Shown: positions 52,573-62,500 of the stretch, piece after piece
Position numbering within the stretch: the first letter of the stretch is position 1
How the letters are laid out: the number at the start of each line of letters is the position of its first letter
Assembly (NCBI RefSeq): GCF_010119935.1
Contig: NZ_CP048209.1
Location: forward strand, 5,249,501-5,313,500
Length of the DNA stretch: 64,000 nt
Origin: Paenibacillus lycopersici
Lineage (GTDB): Bacteria > Bacillota > Bacilli > Paenibacillales > Paenibacillaceae
Reading direction: 5' to 3'
Translations under genes and position numbers: made by a program
The notes under the pieces: model-generated
Databases searched by the model: none
Told to the model about the DNA's origin: nothing
The model's input: the letters and a program-made list of their open reading frames with translations, nothing else

Positions 52573-53799
52573 TTACAGCGTGTATTTGCCCCGGATGATG
52601 CCGTCCGCCATATGGCCGAAATCGAGCGCGGTTTTGCCCAGTTCATGCGCGATCCGCACGCACAGGATGACAGCCGCGATGCCCGCGGATACGATCGCCA
52701 GATTGAAATCGAAGCCTCGCACCTCGTTCATGACCCGTTCGACGTCATCCACGCCTCTGACCGGACTGATCATCCCCGTAACGTGAAAACCGTGCTGGCC
52801 AAACACATGCGCGAGCGCCGGCGCCGCGTTGCCGATGACCAGCAGCCGCTTGTCGGCGAGCAGCCTGTTCAGCAGGCCTGCCTGATGCAGGCTGTAATTG
52901 ACGGCCGAGCTCGTCATCCGCAGGCTGGCGGGCGCCAAGCGATGGCTGCGGAGCACGGGATGCAGCAACGGCTGAAAATGCTTCCGCCGCGACTGCGGTA
53001 CGCCGACGATATGCGCTTGCCGGACGGCATCCGCCAGATGATCCCGCGCGCCCGTATCGGGCGGATGGACGCCGGCGTAAGGGAGAAAACCGCCTTCACG
53101 CTGAATGGTTGCGTCGTCGTATACGCCCCCTTGGGCAAGCGTCAGCAATTCCCCGTCCCCGAGCCGAACGACGGAGCATGGACGCTGCTCGGCGATAGCG
53201 GCCTCCATCTCGGCGAATACTTGATGCGCGTCCATGAGCGGCTGGCAGAGATGGCGGATCTGCTCCGTCCCCATCGCGATTATTTCGCGCAGGCCGATCT
53301 CGGGCAGCAGCAGATGGCTCGGAATCGCCTGCTCCAGCAGCAGCTCGCCGCCTTCGTACAGACCGAGCTCATAACCCGCGGTGTAGGCATTCTCCTGGTA
53401 GTTGTCCCTGACCGGCCCCCCGTCCTGAACTTGCTCCGCCGGCTGCTGCGGATTCGCGGCAGACTGGCGCGCCGGATACCGGCGCCCTTTCCGGCGTCCG
53501 CGCGGCTTGAGCCCGCCGCTCTTCCGGGCACTTGTCCGTTTCTTCCCTTCGGATCGCGGCGATTTGGCCTTGCGCGGCTTGGCGCCGGCCGACCCGGCAC
53601 CGGTCCCCGGAGTGCGCTGCGTCTCGGCCGCGGGCCCGGCTGCCACGGCCGAGATTCGGTTGACGTCGGATTTGGCGGCTCCCGCTCCCCCTCCGGCGGC
53701 GCTTCGAGCGGAAGGCCGCGACGCTGCGGCCGACGCATGGACAGGACGAACCGGACGATTCCCTGCGTCCATCGGCGATTTCCCGGCGCCTGCGTTCAT
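52573..53799 (-). CDS. GT-D fold glycosyltransferase with long basic N-terminus
   Basis: A 408-residue protein. Residues 1-120 are Ala/Gly/Ser-rich then strongly basic (GLKPRGRRKGRRYPARQS), followed by ENAYTAGYELGLYEGGELLL. From about 185 it has the GT-D/DUF1792 pattern: CSVVRLGDGELLTLAQGG (metal/nucleotide-binding DGE), RRKHFQPLLHPVL and GFDFNLAIVSAGIAAVILCV. ATG overlaps the upstream stop as ATGA. Confidence 0.85.
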   Translation of the reverse strand: MNAGAGKSPMDAGNRPVRPVHASAAASRPSARSAAGGGAGAAKSDVNRISAVAAGPAAETQRTPGTGAGSAGAKPRKAKSPRSEGKKRTSARKSGGLKPRGRRKGRRYPARQSAANPQQPAEQVQDGGPVRDNYQENAYTAGYELGLYEGGELLLEQAIPSHLLLPEIGLREIIAMGTEQIRHLCQPLMDAHQVFAEMEAAIAEQRPCSVVRLGDGELLTLAQGGVYDDATIQREGGFLPYAGVHPPDTGARDHLADAVRQAHIVGVPQSRRKHFQPLLHPVLRSHRLAPASLRMTSSAVNYSLHQAGLLNRLLADKRLLVIGNAAPALAHVFGQHGFHVTGMISPVRGVDDVERVMNEVRGFDFNLAIVSAGIAAVILCVRIAHELGKTALDFGHMADGIIRGKYTL

Positions 53800-54518
53800 G
53801 ATCCGTCCCCCATCAGCTTCCGGCTAGCTTCCAGCAAAGAGCCGAACGTACCGGCATCCGTCCACCAGCCGCTTAGATGACGATAAGCCAGCTGGCCTTT
53901 GGCCGCATAACCGTTGTTGACGTCCGTAATTTCCAGCTCGCCCCGCTGCGAAGGCGACTGCTCGGCGATGAGATCGAACACCGTGCCGTCGTACATGTAA
54001 ATGCCCGTGACGCAGCTGTTCGTTTGCGGCGCGGCCGGCTTCTCGTCGATGCGTTCGATGCGTCCGTCGGCACCGAACGCGGGCACGCCGTATCGTTCCG
54101 GATCCGGCACCTGCTTCAGCAGCACCATCGCCCCGCCCGGCTGCGCGCGGAACGCATCCATATGCGGCTTCAGCGGCTCCTCGAACAGATTGTCGCCGAG
54201 CAGCACGATGAATTTATCGTCGCCGCCGATGAACGGACGGGCCAGCTCCAGCGCCTGCGCGATGCCGCCGGCTTCCTCCTGGACCCGGTACGTCAGCGAT
54301 ACATTGTATTCCTTGCCGCTGCCTAGAAACGATGCGAAATCTCCGAGCGCGTCCGGACCCGTGACCAGCAAAATGTCCGTGATGCCCGCGGCCTGCAGGC
54401 TGATCAGGCCGTAGCTGATCATCGGCATTTTGCCGACCGGCAGCAAATGCTTGTTCAGCAGTTTCGTCAGGGGCCGCAGCCGCGTCCCCGTTCCTCCGGC
54501 CAAGATAACAGCTTTCAA
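53796..54518 (-). CDS. SpsI-like sugar-1-phosphate nucleotidyltransferase
   Basis: A 240-residue protein: KAVILAGGTGTRLRPLTKLL, NKHLLPVGKMPMISYGLISL, LLGDNLFEEPLKPHMDAF, IERIDEKPAAPQ and SGWWTDAGTFGSLLEA. These are RmlA motifs in the short form (about 240 rather than 290 residues) found in Bacillus subtilis SpsI of the spore polysaccharide operon. It probably makes dTDP-glucose or a related donor. The start is TTG at 54516-54518, 8 nt after GGGAGG. Confidence 0.88.
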   Translation of the reverse strand: MKAVILAGGTGTRLRPLTKLLNKHLLPVGKMPMISYGLISLQAAGITDILLVTGPDALGDFASFLGSGKEYNVSLTYRVQEEAGGIAQALELARPFIGGDDKFIVLLGDNLFEEPLKPHMDAFRAQPGGAMVLLKQVPDPERYGVPAFGADGRIERIDEKPAAPQTNSCVTGIYMYDGTVFDLIAEQSPSQRGELEITDVNNGYAAKGQLAYRHLSGWWTDAGTFGSLLEASRKLMGDGS

Positions 54519-54544
54519 TTCGATGACCTCCCAACGATTACTCG

Positions 54545-55294
54545 TTACATGAAATTCGCAGGATCGACCTGCCATTTGGCGATGAAGAGCGCTCTGTTGC
54601 GTTCGACGAGCTGCGAAACTTCGTGGGCGCTGCGCTGTTTGAAGCTCGCGCTGCCCTGGTGATGCACGAATACGTTCCTGCACATCAGCAAGCCGTAGCC
54701 GTGCATGCGCGCGCGAAAGCAGTAATCGTCATCCTCGTAATGACCGGGCGAGAACCGTTCGTCCAGCTCCCCGATCCGTTCGTACAGCGCGCGCGGGAAC
54801 AGCATGCAGAAGCCGACCAGCCGGAGAATCGGCTCCCAGCTCTGCGCTTCGTGCGCGAAAACATCGGCTGCGGCGCGGTGAAAGTCGGCCATCGAGCCGA
54901 ACGAATGCTCGACCTGCTGCCGGCCGCTCGCATAGTTGGTGACCGGCCCGACGATGCCGACGCCGGCGCTGCCGTCGAGCGCCTGGCGCAAACCGCGCAG
55001 CCAGCCGAACGACACGGTGACATCGTTGTTCAGCAGCAGGAAGTAATCGCCGTTCGCGGCGCGCATGCCCTTGTTGCACGCCTTCGGAAAGCCGGCGTTG
55101 TACGCGGACGACACGCAAGTCACGCCTTCCCTGACGCACCATGCCGCCGTGCCGTCCTCCGAGCCGTTGTCGACGACAATGATTTCGTAGGGCGTCTGTA
55201 CCGGGTCCGTATACAACCGAATGGCCGCAACCGCGTTCTGCAGCAGCGGCAGCCCGTTATACGTCGGAATGATAATGCTCGTCACTCCGTTCAT
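54545..55294 (-). CDS. GT2-family glycosyltransferase
   Basis: A 249-residue compact GT-A enzyme: TSIIIPTYNGLPLLQNAVAA, IIVVDNGSEDGTAAW, FLLLNNDVTVSFGWLRGL, RFSPGHYEDDDYCFRARMHG and VFVHHQGSASFKQ. It lacks the basic leader of its neighbours. Close in type to the GT2 at 51200-52531. ATG overlaps the upstream stop as ATGA. Confidence 0.92.
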   Translation of the reverse strand: MNGVTSIIIPTYNGLPLLQNAVAAIRLYTDPVQTPYEIIVVDNGSEDGTAAWCVREGVTCVSSAYNAGFPKACNKGMRAANGDYFLLLNNDVTVSFGWLRGLRQALDGSAGVGIVGPVTNYASGRQQVEHSFGSMADFHRAAADVFAHEAQSWEPILRLVGFCMLFPRALYERIGELDERFSPGHYEDDDYCFRARMHGYGLLMCRNVFVHHQGSASFKQRSAHEVSQLVERNRALFIAKWQVDPANFM

Positions 55295-56478
55295 GGAACG
55301 CCTCCTCCCGCCGCCGACCGGCGCCGGACTTCGTCGGGCAGCGCCAGCCGCGCGCCTTTCTCGCGCATCGCGGCGCGCAGCGCTTCAATATGGTCGCCGG
55401 CCGACAGCCGCTCCGGCGCTTCGGGGGCCGTTCCCCCGCCGGTCTTCCAGCCGGCGGGCTTCGCCGAAGCGACGGGGCTGCAGCGAATGCGCAGCCGCTG
55501 CTCCAGCGCCGCGCGATGCGCCATCGGCGGCACGGCGAGCAGCCGCAGCCCGATGCGTTCCATCGCCGGCCGCGACCAGACATGGGGCAGCACGGCCGCG
55601 GAGTTGGCGGACAGATCCGGCCGGCCGAGCGACCAGTTCATGAATGCCCGGATTCGCGCAGGATCGTCCCAATTGCGGAAGGCGCCCAGCTGTCCGCTGA
55701 CATCGGCCAGCACGAGCTCGCTGCCGGCCTGGGCTTTCGCCAGCATCGCCGCCAGCTGCTCCGCCGCAACCGGAACATAGGCGTCGGCGAACAGCACGAG
55801 GTCCGAAGCCGCCATCCGCGCGCCGACCGCCAGGCCCACGTCCGGGCCGATGCGCACCGGGGAGTGGACGATCGTAATGTCCGGCAGCGCCCGGATGCGG
55901 GTGAAATCCGCTTCGCCCGCCCCGTCCAGCACGACGACGATCTCTTCGAGCGGCAGCCGGAGCAGCTGCAGCAGCGCCTCCGTCCCGGCGCCCGGACCCA
56001 CAACGACGACGGCGGAAGCGGTTCTCGTCAGCGCGACGGGCACCCAATTCCCTCCCGGCCGATGCAAGCCCGCGGCGAACCCGTCCGCGAACGCCCTGCC
56101 GCGCTTCATCGGATTCCCGGATCGCTGCCCGCGCCCTCCGTTCATGAAGCGCTGCGTCCAATGCTCGTTCATGCGCAGACGGGCTTCCCGGCCGGCGAGC
56201 TCGGCGCCGCTGCGATGAAGCGCCGCCGCGGCGAAGCCGGCGGCATAATCGCCTTTCAACGGCGCTTCATGCCCGCTTCGGCCCGGCGGGCGCGGGAAGG
56301 CGGCCGCCGCCGGCATGGCGCTGCCGCCGTTTCCGGCACCGGTGCGGCTGCGGCCGCGGCGAGCGCCGGCGCGGGCGCCGCGGCCGATGACGGCGCGGGC
56401 GCCGGAACCGATGCCGCCGCGGCTGTTTCTGCTTCTGCCTTTGCCTCTGCTGCCGCCGCCTCTTCTCGTCGAATGCAT
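55291..56478 (-). CDS. GT2-like protein with altered DxD motif and Arg/Gly-rich N-terminus
   Basis: A 395-residue protein. The first 60 residues are Arg/Gly-rich; two Gly/aromatic motifs follow (GDYAAGFAAALHRSGAEL; AFADGFAAGLHRPGG). The C-terminal 250 residues align with the GT2 encoded directly upstream (GRPDLSANSAAVLPHVWSRP versus [20 protein letters not shown]), but where that protein has FIDGDMVIP this one has LFADAYVPV, so the metal-binding DxD is lost. Either inactive or a structural partner. ATG 56478 follows GAGGTGATGAC. Confidence 0.82.
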   Translation of the reverse strand: MHSTRRGGGSRGKGRSRNSRGGIGSGARAVIGRGARAGARRGRSRTGAGNGGSAMPAAAAFPRPPGRSGHEAPLKGDYAAGFAAAALHRSGAELAGREARLRMNEHWTQRFMNGGRGQRSGNPMKRGRAFADGFAAGLHRPGGNWVPVALTRTASAVVVVGPGAGTEALLQLLRLPLEEIVVVLDGAGEADFTRIRALPDITIVHSPVRIGPDVGLAVGARMAASDLVLFADAYVPVAAEQLAAMLAKAQAGSELVLADVSGQLGAFRNWDDPARIRAFMNWSLGRPDLSANSAAVLPHVWSRPAMERIGLRLLAVPPMAHRAALEQRLRIRCSPVASAKPAGWKTGGGTAPEAPERLSAGDHIEALRAAMREKGARLALPDEVRRRSAAGGGVP

Positions 56479-56482
56479 GTCA

Positions 56483-57805
56483 TCACCTCGCAAAATAGCG
56501 TTTTCGCTCCGCATCCCCGTATCCGCCGCGCTCGTCGCTGTGCCGGGCCATCCAGTCGATCGCCTCCAGGTGATCGCCGACGATCAGCCGCTCGAGCGGG
56601 TTCGTGCGCTCGCGTTTCTTCCGCAGCAAGTTGAGCTTGCCGACGTTGATATGTTTGACCGCGCTGACCTTGCAGCCAAGCCGGACCGCCCTCGCGTGCG
56701 CAAGCGGCGGAACGGAGAGCGCCTCCGCGCCGATCGTCTCCAGCGCCCGGCGGCTGATCGCGTGCGGCACAGCGGTCATCGAGGTGCCCTTCAGATCGGG
56801 CCGGCCCAGCAGCGCGTTGAGCGCATGCTTCGCAAGCACGACGCTGTGGACGGCATGCTTATCCGTCGGCCCGGAATAGTCGTTCAGCGCGACATCCGTT
56901 TCGCCCTGCAGAACGGACTGCACGAACGGCCGCAGCTGCGCCGCCGGGATGACCATGTCGCCGTCGATGAACAGCAGCGCTTGCCCTCTGGCGGCATTGG
57001 CGCCGACGCCGCGCCCGACATCATGCCCGAGCGGTTCGTCGTAGACGATGACCCGCGCGCCGCTGCTTCTGGCAATGGCCGCCGAGCCGTCCTTCGAGCC
57101 GTTCGCGACGACGATCACCTCCGTGCTCGGATGAACGCGCTTCGCTTCCCGAACGACCCGGCCGATCGTCCGGCGCTCGTTCATGACCGGAATGATAACC
57201 GAGACGAGCGGCTCTCCGCGCGATTCCGCCGTTCCTTGCGGCTGCGGCTGCGGCGTGACCGGCAGCTGCAATGGCTGCGGCGGCTGAGACGGAGTGAGCG
57301 GAAACGGAGACGGCGGGAACGGCGGCATCTGCAAGATCGGCGCCGACGGCGGTTCGCGGCGCGCAGCCTTGCGAATCGCCGGCATGGCGATGGCTGCGGG
57401 AGCCGCTCCCCTTGCCGCGGCAGCTTTGTTGGCCTTCCGGCCTGCCACCGGCGAACGAGCCTGCTTCCGCCCCGCGGATGCCGACTTTGCCGACTTCCGC
57501 GAAGCGGCCTTCGGACTGCTCGCGATGGCCGGCCCTCCCGCAGCCGGCCTTTCGGGTTTGGCTGCCGTCCGCCGCTTCGGTACGGCGGTCATATGCGCGC
57601 GGGCCTCCGCACGCTGCTTCCGCTTGCCGCTCAGGCGAACGGCTTGCTTCTCGGCCGCCGGCGCGGCCGCGGCCTTCGCCGGGACCGGCGCAGGCGCGTG
57701 CATGCGCATGGCGCCTGCCGGAGCCGGCGCATGAAGCGGCCGCTGGGCAATGATCAGCAAACCGTTATGGAGCTGGAAGGTTTTGGAGCCAAGTGGCTGC
57801 AGCAT
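56483..57805 (-). CDS. GT2-family glycosyltransferase with Ala/Lys/Arg/Pro-rich N-terminal half
   Basis: A 440-residue protein. After a short leader ([20 protein letters not shown]) come about 180 residues of histone-H1-like Ala/Lys/Arg and Pro-rich sequence. The GT-A domain has [52 protein letters not shown] (intact DGD) and [20 protein letters not shown]. It is the first gene of the run down to 51200. I chose ATG 57805; GTG 57814 is the alternative. Confidence 0.88.
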   Translation of the reverse strand: MLQPLGSKTFQLHNGLLIIAQRPLHAPAPAGAMRMHAPAPVPAKAAAAPAAEKQAVRLSGKRKQRAEARAHMTAVPKRRTAAKPERPAAGGPAIASSPKAASRKSAKSASAGRKQARSPVAGRKANKAAAARGAAPAAIAMPAIRKAARREPPSAPILQMPPFPPSPFPLTPSQPPQPLQLPVTPQPQPQGTAESRGEPLVSVIIPVMNERRTIGRVVREAKRVHPSTEVIVVANGSKDGSAAIARSSGARVIVYDEPLGHDVGRGVGANAARGQALLFIDGDMVIPAAQLRPFVQSVLQGETDVALNDYSGPTDKHAVHSVVLAKHALNALLGRPDLKGTSMTAVPHAISRRALETIGAEALSVPPLAHARAVRLGCKVSAVKHINVGKLNLLRKKRERTNPLERLIVGDHLEAIDWMARHSDERGGYGDAERKRYFAR

Positions 57806-58139
57806 CGTTTTCACCTGCCCTAAATCTCTTGTTACCGGTTAGTGTATGGACAAATGAGAGTAAGAGGAACGGCTGATGTACGTTAAGGCGCTCGCCTTGA
57901 CCGGCATCCCACTCCGGCATATCAATACAAACTATCAATTCACGTATGTTGGAGCGACAGAGGGAGATGATTGCAGCGATGACCGATAACCCCGCCATTC
58001 GCCAACCGTTCCGCGCCTGCTTGAAAGAATTGCAATTCGCGCGGTTCCCCGTATTCGGCGCCAGCTACGGACGCTGACGCATCGCATACGTTTACCGCCC
58101 CAAAGTTCTTCGCTGCAGCCGGCGAATATGCCAATACGC
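57806..58139 (-). promoter_or_regulatory. Control region of the second glycosyltransferase block
   Basis: No convincing gene. On the minus strand CATACACTA (57840-57848) lies about 35 bp before the GT2 start and fits the sigma-K -10 CATANNNTA as well as the sigma-E -10 CATACANT; no good -35 is at the proper distance. AT-rich sequence around 57910-57945 could hold another promoter. Confidence 0.35.
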
Positions 58140-58141
58140 AA

Positions 58142-58167
58142 AAATGCCCTGCCATATTCGGCAGGGC
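58142..58167 (-). terminator. Terminator of the copper-amine-oxidase-N-like gene
   Basis: GCCCTGCC (58146-58153) pairs perfectly with GGCAGGGC (58160-58167) around 6 nt, and on the minus strand ATTTTT follows. Between it and the stop codon, ATAGATTTGAAG occurs twice in tandem (58213-58236). Confidence 0.9.
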
Positions 58168-58241
58168 GGGTATTAAGCTGCAGAGGACATCGCTGCATGT
58201 CGGTATGGTTCATAGATTTGAAGCTCATAGATTTGAAGTGC

Positions 58242-59447
58242 CTAGCTTAACGTCCACGCGTATGTCGTTTCCGGAGCATCGATGTGCGTAAAATAAAAGG
58301 TTTGCCCTTCTCTGCGATCGAAGTCGAGGCCGTCGCCGACATAATCAAAGTCCATGCTGTAGCGGCTCGAAGCCTCGATTTTCTCCTGCTCGTCCGCGGG
58401 AAGAAGCTGCTTGTACAGCAGTGCGCCGGCCTGCTTCCGCAAATCGATGGCGGCAAGCATTTGCGAATTATAGAGCTTCACGATCAGCGCGTCGTCGGAC
58501 GCATAGACGACCGTCGCCGCCTCGTCCGTTGTCAGCATCATTCCGATGTCCGCCTTCTGCGTTACCGTACCGTCGGGACGGGCGAGCAGCACACGGCTGC
58601 CGTCGACGAACACAAGGCCGCCCGGGTATGCGGACAAGCTGTCCGTACTGCGGATGCCGTAATACGATGCCTTGCTTTCCAGCGTCAGCCTGCCTTGGTG
58701 CACGAGCAGCTTGAACACGTTCGTTCCCAAACCCGGCTCGCCGTATATATCCTTCAGCGTAACGAGGAGATTTTGCGCGTCCAGCCTTTCCGATTCGATG
58801 TATCCGTAACCGTCGAGCTTCACATGAGTCGTGCCGGCCAGGACCGGCGCCTGACCCGGCTTGGCGATGTAAAGCTGCTGCTTCCGGGGATCCAGCCATA
58901 CCAGCCCCTCGGCGTCGCGGTCCGCATTGACGATATAACGGATGCCGTACGTCGTCAGCGTAATGACGCGTTGCGCCGAGTCGTAACGCACCTCTGCGCG
59001 AATCAGATCGGCCACGACGCGAAGCGAGACGTACATCCGGTTATTTTGCAGCAGCAGCGCCGGATGGTCCATCCGCACGGCTTTACCGTTGACGACCGCC
59101 GAACGGGCGCCCGGCTTAAATACAGCGAACGTGCCGGGATAGGCTGCCGTCACCTGCGATCCGTTCGTCGCCTGAACCCAGTTGATCTCGCCGAACAGGC
59201 TTCGGGCGTCCTGAATCCAAATGTACAGGCGGCCTTGCGCCGTTCGGATCGGCTGCTTCAGCTCGGCCGCCCATTCGCTTCCTCCGTCCATGCGCCGCAA
59301 TTGAATCGGTTTGACGCTTTGGGCAGCGCTCACAGAATAGGGGATCATGGCGACAGTGAAGCTTAAGAGGAGCAGCATGGCCAGCAGCAGCCGGATTGGG
59401 GCGCCGGCTTGTCCGCTTCTATTGAGCGGGATAGACCGCATGTTCAT
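58242..59447 (-). CDS. Secreted protein with copper-amine-oxidase-N-like domain
   Basis: A 401-residue protein. The N-terminal hydrophobic segment (LLLAMLLLLSFTVAMIPYSV) ends in a signal-peptidase-type SVSAAQ. The stretch MDHPALLLQNNRMYVSLRVV to YDSAQRVITLTTYG is the Cu_amine_oxidN1 motif common in secreted Paenibacillus proteins, usually a wall-associated module without oxidase activity. The C-terminal 230 residues look like a beta-propeller (repeated ARPDGTV- and VYASDDALIVKL-like strands). It lies between the giant fibre gene and the glycosyltransferases. AAGGAG precedes ATG. Confidence 0.85.
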   Translation of the reverse strand: MNMRSIPLNRSGQAGAPIRLLLAMLLLLSFTVAMIPYSVSAAQSVKPIQLRRMDGGSEWAAELKQPIRTAQGRLYIWIQDARSLFGEINWVQATNGSQVTAAYPGTFAVFKPGARSAVVNGKAVRMDHPALLLQNNRMYVSLRVVADLIRAEVRYDSAQRVITLTTYGIRYIVNADRDAEGLVWLDPRKQQLYIAKPGQAPVLAGTTHVKLDGYGYIESERLDAQNLLVTLKDIYGEPGLGTNVFKLLVHQGRLTLESKASYYGIRSTDSLSAYPGGLVFVDGSRVLLARPDGTVTQKADIGMMLTTDEAATVVYASDDALIVKLYNSQMLAAIDLRKQAGALLYKQLLPADEQEKIEASSRYSMDFDYVGDGLDFDRREGQTFYFTHIDAPETTYAWTLS

Positions 59448-59543
59448 TCGTTCATCTCCTTATTCATTTGTTCCCTAAACGAATGAGCCGGCAATAAGGT
59501 TGCCTTTTTTCCATATTCTTCATTGGTGGCAAAGGCGGCGAAT

Positions 59544-59583
59544 AAAAAGCCTCCCTTCCCGCATCGTCTGCGGAAAAGGAGGC
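59544..59583 (-). terminator. Terminator of the giant repeat-protein gene
   Basis: GCCTCC and TCCCGCA on one arm pair with TGCGGA and GGAGGC on the other; on the minus strand TTTTTATT follows. It is 11 bp past the stop codon. Confidence 0.88.
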
Positions 59584-59593
59584 GTTGATTGTG

Positions 59594-62500
59594 TTATCGC
59601 GCTCCGATGGCGATCCAGTTGACCAGTCCGATCGGTTCGGGGGTGATGCGCGTGCGGACGATCGTCAGCTGGACGGCCGAAGCGGTCTTCTGCTTGATCA
59701 CCGCGTAGCAGGACGGCGAATCGGTCGTTGCCACGAACACGTAGGCGCTGTTCGCGAACGGCTGTTCGAAGCCGATCGTCACGTCGAGCTGCTCGCCCTG
59801 TCCTTGGAAGTTGTACGGCGCAAGGCCGAATTGCTGCAAGGCGACCGTATCGCGTTTGACCGTGGACACCGGCGCGAAGCTCAGCTTCTCCGCGCCGATG
59901 CTGCCGTCCGCCAGGCTCGCCGCTTCGACGACCGGGCTTTGGTCCGCAGCCAGGCGAACGCCCGGCGCAAAGTGGGCTTCCGTGATGCTGTGCGGCGCAA
60001 TCTTCGCGCCCGTAACCGCGCCTTCGGCGAGTTTACTCGTTTGCACCGCGCCATCGGCCAGCTTCGCGCTGTCTACCGCGTTGTCGGCGAGCTTGCCGGT
60101 TTGTACCGCGCCTTCGGCGAGCTTGCTCGACTGCACCGCGCCATCGGCCAGCTTGGTGCTGTCTACCGCATTGTCGGCAAGCTTGCCGGTTTGTACCGCG
60201 CCGTCGGCGAGTTTGCCCGACTGCACCGCGCCGTCGGCGAGCTTGCTCGATTGCACCGCGCCGTCGGCAAGACAATCCGTTGTGACGCTGTTGTTCTCAA
60301 TAACGAGCTCTTTCTCCTGCAGCACGCCAGGCGCGAGCTTGTCGGCGGTGATGGCGCCTTGCGCGATCGCTTCCGTGCCGACCGCGCCATTCGCCAGCTT
60401 ATCGGCTGTTACGGAACCGCTGCAGAGCGCGCCGCTTTCCACGGCGCCCGGGATCAAATGCGCCGTCGTAATCGAACGGGCGGCGATTTTACTCATCGTG
60501 ACGGCACCGGCCAGCAGATGGCTTTCGCCGACCGATGCACCGGCCAGCTTCAAGGTCGTTACCGAACCGTCGGCAAGGGCGCCGGTTTGTACCGCTCCGT
60601 CGGCGATTTTGCTCGACTGCACCGCGCCGTCCGCCAGCTTCGCGCTGTCTACCGCTCCGTCAACCAGCTTGCCGGTTTGTACCGCTCCGTCGGCGATTTT
60701 GCTCGACTGCACCGCGCCGTCCGCCAGCTTCGCGCTGTCTACCGCTCCGTCAACCAGCTTGCCGGTTTGTACCGCTCCGTCGGCGATTTTGCTCGACTGC
60801 ACCGCGCCGTCCGCCAGCTTCGCGCTGTCTACCGCTCCGTCAGCCAGCTTGCCGGTTTGCACCGCGCCGTCGGCGATTTTGCTCGTTTGCACCGCGCCGT
60901 CCGCCAGCTTCAAGCTGTCTACCGCTCCGTCAACCAGCTTGCCGGTTTGTATCGCGCCGTCGGCGATTTTGCTCGTTTGCACCGCGCCGTCCGCCAGCTT
61001 CAAGCTGCCTACTGCGCCGATAGCCAGCTTGCTCGCTTGCACGGCTCCGTCCGCCAGCTTCGCGCTGTCTACCGCTCCGTCCGCCAGCTTGCCGGACTGC
61101 ACGGCTCCATCGGCGATCTTGCTCGACTGCACCGCGCCGTCCGCCAGCTTCACGCTGTCTACCGCTCCGTCCGCGAGCTTGCCGGTTTGCACTGCGCCGT
61201 CGGCGATTTTGCTCGACTGTACCGCGCCGTCCGCCAGCTTCGCGCTGTCTACCGCTCCATCCGCCAGCTTGCCGTTCTGTACCGCACCGTCGGCGATTTT
61301 GCTCGATTGTACCGCGCCGCTCGCGATGCAATCCGCGGTAACGCTGTTGTTCTCAATGACGAGCTCCTTCTCCTGCAGCACGCCCGGAGCGAGTTTATCG
61401 GCGGTGATCGCGCCTTTCGCGATGGCTTCCGTGCCGACTGCGCCGTTCGCCAGCTTATCGGCTGTTACGGCGCCGTTGCAGAGCGAACCGCTTTCCACCG
61501 CGCCCGGAATCAGATGCACCGTCGCGATCGAACGGGCGGCGATCTTGCCCATCGTGACGGATCCGGCCTGCAGATGCTGCTCGCCGACCGATACGCCCGC
61601 GAGCTTCGACGCCGTTACCGCGCCGTCCGCCAGCGCGCCGCTCTGAACCGCGCCGTCGCTCAGCGCCCTGCCCGTTATGGCGCCGTTCTGGAGATGCTGC
61701 TCCCCGATCGCCTTCGGCGCGATTTTCTTCGCCGTTACCGCGCCTTCCAGCAGCTGATGCTCGCCGACGGCGCCGCTTGCCAGCTTGGCGTTCACCACCG
61801 CGCCGTCAATGAGCGCGCCCGTGCCTACCGATCCAATCGCCAGCTTCGTACCGATGACCGCGCCATCCGCCAATGCCTCCGTGCCTACCGCACCGTCCGC
61901 CAGCTTCTCGCGTTCGACGGCTCTGTCGCTCAGCGCCTCCGTGCCTACCGCGCCGTCCGCCAGCTTCGCGCTCACGACCGCTCCGTCGCTCAGCGCTTCC
62001 GTACCGACCGCGCCCTTCGCCAGCTTCGCGCGTTCAACCGCGCCGTCGCTCAGCGCTGCCGCGCCGACCGCGCCCTTCGCCAGCTTCGCGCTCACGACCG
62101 CTCCGTCGCCGAGCGCTTCCGTACCGACCGCGGCTTTGGCCAGCTTCGCGCGTACTACCGCGCCGTCGCTCAGCGCGATGGCGTCTACCGCGCCCTTCGC
62201 CAGCTTCGCGCTGACGACCGCTCCGTCGCCGAGCGCCTCCGTGCCTACCGCGCCGCTCGCCAGATGCGCCGCGTTGACCGCGCCGCTGCCCAGCGCTTTC
62301 GATCCGACCGCGCCGCTCGCCAGCTTCGCGCTCACGACCGATCCGTCGCCAAGCGCTTCCGTGCCGACGGCGCCGTTCGCCAGCTTCGTCCGCTCGACTG
62401 CGCCATCGCCGAGCGCTGCCGCGCCGACCGCTTTGTTCGCCAGTTTCGCGCCGACGACTGCGCCGTCATGAAGCGCCGCCGTGTCCACCGCGCCGTTCGC

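Noticed and set aside
59811-61646. Long open frame (about 611 codons) antisense to the fibre gene
   Set aside because: It is a product of the 30-bp repeat period and base composition: every unit is open in several frames. It has no ribosome site, and its product is a plain Ser/Ala/Pro repeat.
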